From: Pseudofrankia saprophytica
GTDB taxonomy: Bacteria; Actinomycetota; Actinomycetes; Frankiales; Frankiaceae
Assembly: GCF_000235425.2 (NCBI RefSeq)
Contig: NZ_KI912266.1
Location: 5,031,786 to 5,095,785 of the forward strand
Direction: 5' to 3'
DNA: 64,000 nt
Made by a program: the position numbers and the translations under genes. Shown in pieces: positions 60,488 through 64,000 of the stretch. Under the pieces are notes generated by a model, which saw only the letters and a list, made by a program, of their open reading frames with translations, was not told where the DNA came from and did no database searches. Each line of letters starts with the position of its first letter. Positions within the stretch are counted from its first letter, which is position 1.

Positions 60488-60493
60488 GCAGGC

Positions 60494-61267
60494 ATGCGCC
60501 GCGAAGACCGTTTAGGGATCATCCTCCAGCGGCTCAACGAGACCGGCTCGGTCGGAGTCGACGAGCTCGCCCGGGACCTCAAGCTCTCGCGCGCCTCGAT
60601 CCGCCGCGACCTGCATCTGCTGGAGGAGCAACAACTTCTGACCCGCACCCACGGCGGGGCGGTCGCGTCGGGCGTGCTCTACGAGCTGCCGATGCGCTAC
60701 CGGGGCGGCCAGCGCCACGAGGCGAAACGCGCAATCGCGCAGTGCGTCGCGCGCCTGCTCCCCGACGACGTCGGCTCGCTGGGCATCAACGGCGGCTCGA
60801 CCACGACGGAGGTCGCCCGGATGCTCGCGTCCCGGCCGGGCCTGCGGGTGGTGACGAGCGCGCTCAACATCGCCTCGGAGCTGGCGGTCCGCGCGAACAT
60901 CGAGCTCGTGGTGTGCGGCGGCAGCGTGCGCGGGGAGTCCTACGAGCTCGTCGGCCCGCTGGCCGACCTGACCCTGTCCAACATCAACGTCGACGTCGCC
61001 GTGGTGGGCGTCGACGGCGTCGACCCGGTCGCCGGGTTCACCACCCACCACGAGGTCGAGGCGCACACCAACCAGTCCCTGCTGCGGGCGGCCGAGCGCG
61101 TCATCGTCGTGGCCGACTCCAGCAAGATCGGCAAGCGCGGCTTCGCGAAGATCAGCGACATCGCCGCGGCCTCGGACCTGGTCACCGACTCCGGCATCAG
61201 CGCCGAGGAGGTCGCCGCGCTCGAACGCCTCGGCCCGACCGTCCACGTGGTGGACCCCACCGCCTAG
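60494..61267 (+). CDS. DeoR-family transcriptional regulator
   Basis: A 257-residue DeoR repressor. The N-terminal helix-turn-helix is MRREDRLGIILQRLNETGSVGVDELARDLKLSRASIRRDLHLLEE with the DeoR signature around it, then RTHGGAV. The sugar-phosphate domain has GINGGSTTTEVARML (~95), VTSALNIASELA and ADSSKIGKRGFAKI. Family members sense phosphorylated sugars. It lies between the importer operon and the convergent glycosidase, so it probably governs both and the kinase genes. Confidence 0.93.
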   Translation: MRREDRLGIILQRLNETGSVGVDELARDLKLSRASIRRDLHLLEEQQLLTRTHGGAVASGVLYELPMRYRGGQRHEAKRAIAQCVARLLPDDVGSLGINGGSTTTEVARMLASRPGLRVVTSALNIASELAVRANIELVVCGGSVRGESYELVGPLADLTLSNINVDVAVVGVDGVDPVAGFTTHHEVEAHTNQSLLRAAERVIVVADSSKIGKRGFAKISDIAAASDLVTDSGISAEEVAALERLGPTVHVVDPTA

Positions 61268-61276
61268 ACCCCGTCG

Positions 61277-62602
61277 CTAGGAACCACCGGGGTCGCCGAG
61301 GCGCGCCCGTAGCGGTTGCGGCAGCCGCTCGCCGTGCGCCGCCACCAGCTCGTCGGCCAGGCGCCAGATCTCCTCCACGGAGAGGCTCGCCGCGGTGTTG
61401 GGGTCGGCCATCAGCGCGTGCCGGATGTGGTCCGGCCGGCCCAGGGTGGCCGCCCGCACCGTCAGGTCGACCACGGACAGGAACGTCCGGTTGAGGGCGG
61501 CGCACTGCGCGGGAAGGTCGCCGACCGGCAGCGGGGCCGCGCCGTTCGCGTCGACGCGGCACGGGACCTCGACCGCGGCGCCATCCGGCAGGTTGTCGAT
61601 GAGCGCGTCGTTGCGCACCGTCGCCTGGATCGTGCGCGCCGTCCCGGTGACCATGCTGTGGATCACCTGCGGCGCGTACTCGGCCGCCTCCTCCTCCGGC
61701 TCGACGTACCCGCCGGCCGCCACCACGGGCATCAGTGCCTCGACGTCGGCCAGGTTGCGGGCGCTGATCCCGACGTAGTCGTCGATCGGGATCCGCAACC
61801 GCTCGATCTCCCCCGGCTCGCGCAGGTACCAGGGGACGTACTCGGCGGAGTGCTCGCTGGTCTCGGTCGGGTAGAAGCCGAGCCGGCGGTACATGTCGAC
61901 GCGGACGCGGCGGCGCAGCTGCGGGTCCGCGGCGATGCGGCGGTCGAGCTCGGGGTAGAGGTCGACGCCGTCGCGCTCGAAGCGCAGCACCCAGGCCTGG
62001 TGGTTGACCCCGGCGCTGTGGAACGACACGTCGTCGAACGGGACGTCGATCAGCTCGCACAGGTCGTGCACCGTCCAGTAGACGGAGTGGCACAGCCCCA
62101 GGACCTTCAGCTCCGGATGGCGAACGCTGAGGAACTGGATGTTCATCGCCATCGGGTTGGTGTAGTTCAGCAGCCAGGCGTCGGGCGCCTCGGCGCGCAG
62201 GTCGGTGGCCAGGTCGTCGAGGAAGCCGAAGGTCCGCAGCCCGCGGAAGACCCCGCCCGGGCCGAGGGTGTCGGCGATCGTCTGGCGCAGGCCGAACCGG
62301 GCCGGGACCTCGAAGTCGGTCAGCGTCGCGGCGTGGCCGCCGATGTTGACCGCGTTGATGACGAAGTCGGCGCCGTGCAGGGCGGCCGCCCGGTCGAGCG
62401 ACCCGCGGATGGTGGTGGTGGCGTCGCGGCCGTGCCGCTCGACGGCGATGCGCGCCAGGTTCTCCGCGAGCTCGAGACGGCGGGGATCGACGTCGTGCAT
62501 GACGAGGGTCAGCGGCCCGAGGTCGTCGTAGGTCAACAGGTCGCGCAGCAGCTGCCGGGTGAACTCGGCCGAGCCGGCGCCGACGAAGCAGACGGTGGTC
62601 AC
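61277..62602 (-). CDS. GH4 family glycosidase
   Basis: A 441-residue NAD- and metal-dependent glycosidase of family 4 (MelA/AglA/6-phospho-glycosidase group). It begins TTVCFVGAGSAEFTRQLLRDLL (NAD motif), has NIGG in the substrate loop, LLNYTNPMAMN (~150) and the GLCHSVYWT metal site (Cys ~170, His next) with GVNHQAW (His ~205). The mechanism uses redox at C3. The substrate may be a galactoside, glucuronide or 6-phospho-glycoside. Start is GTG 62602. It converges with DeoR at nine bases and is divergent from the kinase. Confidence 0.92.
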   Translation of the reverse strand: MTTVCFVGAGSAEFTRQLLRDLLTYDDLGPLTLVMHDVDPRRLELAENLARIAVERHGRDATTTIRGSLDRAAALHGADFVINAVNIGGHAATLTDFEVPARFGLRQTIADTLGPGGVFRGLRTFGFLDDLATDLRAEAPDAWLLNYTNPMAMNIQFLSVRHPELKVLGLCHSVYWTVHDLCELIDVPFDDVSFHSAGVNHQAWVLRFERDGVDLYPELDRRIAADPQLRRRVRVDMYRRLGFYPTETSEHSAEYVPWYLREPGEIERLRIPIDDYVGISARNLADVEALMPVVAAGGYVEPEEEAAEYAPQVIHSMVTGTARTIQATVRNDALIDNLPDGAAVEVPCRVDANGAAPLPVGDLPAQCAALNRTFLSVVDLTVRAATLGRPDHIRHALMADPNTAASLSVEEIWRLADELVAAHGERLPQPLRARLGDPGGS

Positions 62603-62661
62603 GCGGCGAGCATGGCACGGCGACGCGCGAAAGGGACAGGATCAATCATCTTTTCTGAGCG

Positions 62662-62675
62662 TTTGTGGACACAAA
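62662..62675. promoter_or_regulatory. TTTGTGGACACAAA palindrome in GH4-kinase divergent promoter
   Basis: A perfect 14-bp palindrome (TTTGTG-GA-CACAAA) lies in the ~100-base gap between the minus-strand GH4 gene and the plus-strand kinase gene. The flanking bases are AT-richer than the surroundings. It is a probable operator, perhaps for the DeoR or another sugar regulator. Confidence 0.6.
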
Positions 62676-62700
62676 GAACGGCTTACGACACACTGGCGCC

Positions 62701-63711
62701 ATGTCCGAGGACGGCGTGGGCGCCGAGCGGGTGGCCGCCCAGCGTGCGGACAGCCCGCGCGTACTCGTCGTGGGTGACCTGAACCCCGACCTGGTCCTCG
62801 GCGGCGACGTCGTGCCCCGGTTCGGCCAGGCCGAGCAGCTGCTCGACACCGCCGCGCTGGTCATCGGCGGCTCCGCGGGCATCACCGCCCACGGCCTCGC
62901 CCGGCTCGGGCGCCCGGTCTCGCTCGCCGCGGCGATCGGCGCCGACAGCTTCGGCGCCACGATGACGAGCGCCCTGGCCGACGCCGGCGTCGACACGAGC
63001 ACCCTCGTCGTCCGGCCGGGACAGCCGACGGGGCTGACCGTCGTCCTGTCCACCGGGCCCGACCGCGCCATCCTCACGCTGCCGGGGACCATCTCGACGC
63101 TTACCGCCGCCGACGTCCGCGCTGCCGTCGCGCGGCTCGGGCAGCGGGAGCCCGCCGGCCCGCGGCACGTCCACGTCTGCTCGCTGTTCCTGCAGCCGGC
63201 ACTGGCCGCGGGGCTCGCCGAGCTGCTCGCCGAGCTCAGGGCGGCCGGTGTGACCACGTCACTGGACACCAATGACGACCCCGCACAGACCTGGGCCGGC
63301 GTCGAACCGCTGCTGCCCCACGTCGACCTGCTGCTGCCGAACCGCCGCGAGGCACTCGCGCTCGCACGCGTCGCCGCGGCCCACCTCGACCTCGACCTCA
63401 TCGCCGCCTGCCGCGTCCTCGCCGACCGCGGCCCGCTCGTGGTCGTCAAGGACGGCGACCAGGGCGCGTCCGCGGTCGGTGCCGACGGTGAGCTCGCGAG
63501 CGCGCCGGCCGTGCCGACGATCCCGGTCGACGCCACCGGCGCCGGCGACAGCTTCAACGCCGCGTTCCTCGACGCCTGGCTGCGCTCGCTGCCGCTGCCC
63601 GAATGCCTGCGGCGCGGCGTCGTCGCCGGCTCCCGCTCGGTCCGCGCCGTGGGGGGCACCGCGGCCCAACCGACCCTCGACCTGCTGGTCGACGACCGAA
63701 GGGCATCATGA
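62701..63711 (+). CDS. PfkB-family carbohydrate kinase
   Basis: A 336-residue ribokinase-type sugar kinase. It has VVGDLNPDLVLGGDVVPRFGQAEQLLDTAALVIGGSAG at the N-terminus, ARLGRPVSLAAAIGADSFG as PfkB signature 1, and the C-terminal signature 2 with catalytic Asp in VDATGAGDSFNAAFLDAW (~278-295). ATG 62701 is favoured; the frame is open 12 codons further but crosses the palindrome. The next gene overlaps its stop (ATGA). It should phosphorylate the sugar released by the GH4 enzyme. Confidence 0.92.
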   Translation: MSEDGVGAERVAAQRADSPRVLVVGDLNPDLVLGGDVVPRFGQAEQLLDTAALVIGGSAGITAHGLARLGRPVSLAAAIGADSFGATMTSALADAGVDTSTLVVRPGQPTGLTVVLSTGPDRAILTLPGTISTLTAADVRAAVARLGQREPAGPRHVHVCSLFLQPALAAGLAELLAELRAAGVTTSLDTNDDPAQTWAGVEPLLPHVDLLLPNRREALALARVAAAHLDLDLIAACRVLADRGPLVVVKDGDQGASAVGADGELASAPAVPTIPVDATGAGDSFNAAFLDAWLRSLPLPECLRRGVVAGSRSVRAVGGTAAQPTLDLLVDDRRAS

Positions 63712-64000
63712 CCGAGACCACGTCACACATCGGCCGCGAGATCGCCCGACAGCCGCGGGCGTGGGCGCGGGCCTGCGAGCTCCTCCCCCAGGTCGCGGAC
63801 CTCCTGCCCCAGCCCGGCGAGCGGGTCGCCGTCCTCGGATGCGGGACCTCCTGGTTCATGGCCGCCGCCTACGCCGCGCTACGGGAGTCCGCCGGCGCCG
63901 GTGAGACCGACGCGTTCGCCGCCGGGCAGTGGCCCGCGGCGCGGCGCTACGACCGCGTCGTCGCCATCAGCCGGTCCGGCACGACGACCGAGGTGCTGCG
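63708..64000 (+). CDS. SIS-domain sugar isomerase/aldose-ketose isomerase (5' part)
   Basis: The first 97 codons of a gene that runs out of the window. The frame reads IGREIARQPRAWARACELLPQV, then VAVLGCGTSWFMAAAYAALRE and VVAISRSGTTTEVL, the standard start of AgaS/GlmS-like SIS isomerases. The two Ser/Thr-rich loops, CGTSWF and SRSGTTTE, bind the sugar phosphate. It overlaps the kinase stop (ATGA). It suggests that the pathway ends in an amino-sugar or ketose phosphate. Confidence 0.88.
   Translation, partial: MTETTSHIGREIARQPRAWARACELLPQVADLLPQPGERVAVLGCGTSWFMAAAYAALRESAGAGETDAFAAGQWPAARRYDRVVAISRSGTTTEVL

Overview
The window is very GC-rich and most genes use GC-rich third positions, have GTG or TTG starts, overlap as ATGA or GTGA, and in several cases have promoters placed for leaderless transcription. 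This points to a filamentous actinomycete; a Frankia-like organism is my inference from overall gene content and was not tested. No rRNA, tRNA or CRISPR array was seen.

Region 1 (1-21 kb) is a lipid, steroid or terpenoid type catabolic island. It holds a GntR/FCD regulator (cut by the window edge), an amidohydrolase, two SDR dehydrogenases, two CaiB/BaiF CoA-transferases in tandem, a DUF35 protein with a thiolase-like partner, two cytochromes P450 (one coupled to a 3Fe-4S type ferredoxin), three acyl-CoA dehydrogenases, an alpha/beta hydrolase and a molybdopterin oxidoreductase. A TTCATCATGA-like motif recurs in three of its promoter regions. The island is interrupted at 8.5-10.6 kb by a secreted subtilase, an IS256-type transposase remnant and a truncated gene.

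Region 2 (21-30.5 kb) is a complete glycopeptide-resistance locus. VanR/VanS run on the plus strand, facing a coupled vanHAX operon on the minus strand. Divergent from vanH lies a second, VanR-promoter-linked murF, preceded by a 30-codon leader ORF that resembles the start of vanR. A large SARP/AAA regulator follows. The van genes look less GC-rich than their neighbours.

Region 3 (30.5-42.4 kb) is mixed: a BASS-type transporter, a DUF3533 membrane protein, hydrolases, an orphan lipoprotein binding protein behind a candidate cobalamin-type riboswitch, an ArsR/SRPBCC/SnoaL operon, a DUF1206 membrane protein, a MarR/MFS efflux pair with a clear operator, and a CMD-like protein.

Region 4 (42.6-50.7 kb) is a sugar or polyol uptake operon: ROK regulator, RbsA/RbsC/RbsB-type ABC importer, Gfo/Idh/MocA dehydrogenase and a TIM-barrel isomerase. 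Its gene junctions carry short tandem repeats, including six 23-bp units running through a stop codon.

Region 5 (50.7-57 kb) is accessory DNA: an unrecognised minus-strand cassette of small proteins (one Cys-rich), a DUF3592 protein, a PaaI-type thioesterase, a secreted RCC1-repeat protein, a frameshifted small gene and an acidic protein with a His/Cys-rich tail.

Region 6 (57-64 kb) is a second sugar system: a MalEFG-type ABC importer, divergent DeoR regulator, GH4 glycosidase, PfkB kinase and a SIS-domain isomerase (cut by the window end). Together they suggest uptake, hydrolysis and phosphorylation of a glycoside or amino sugar.
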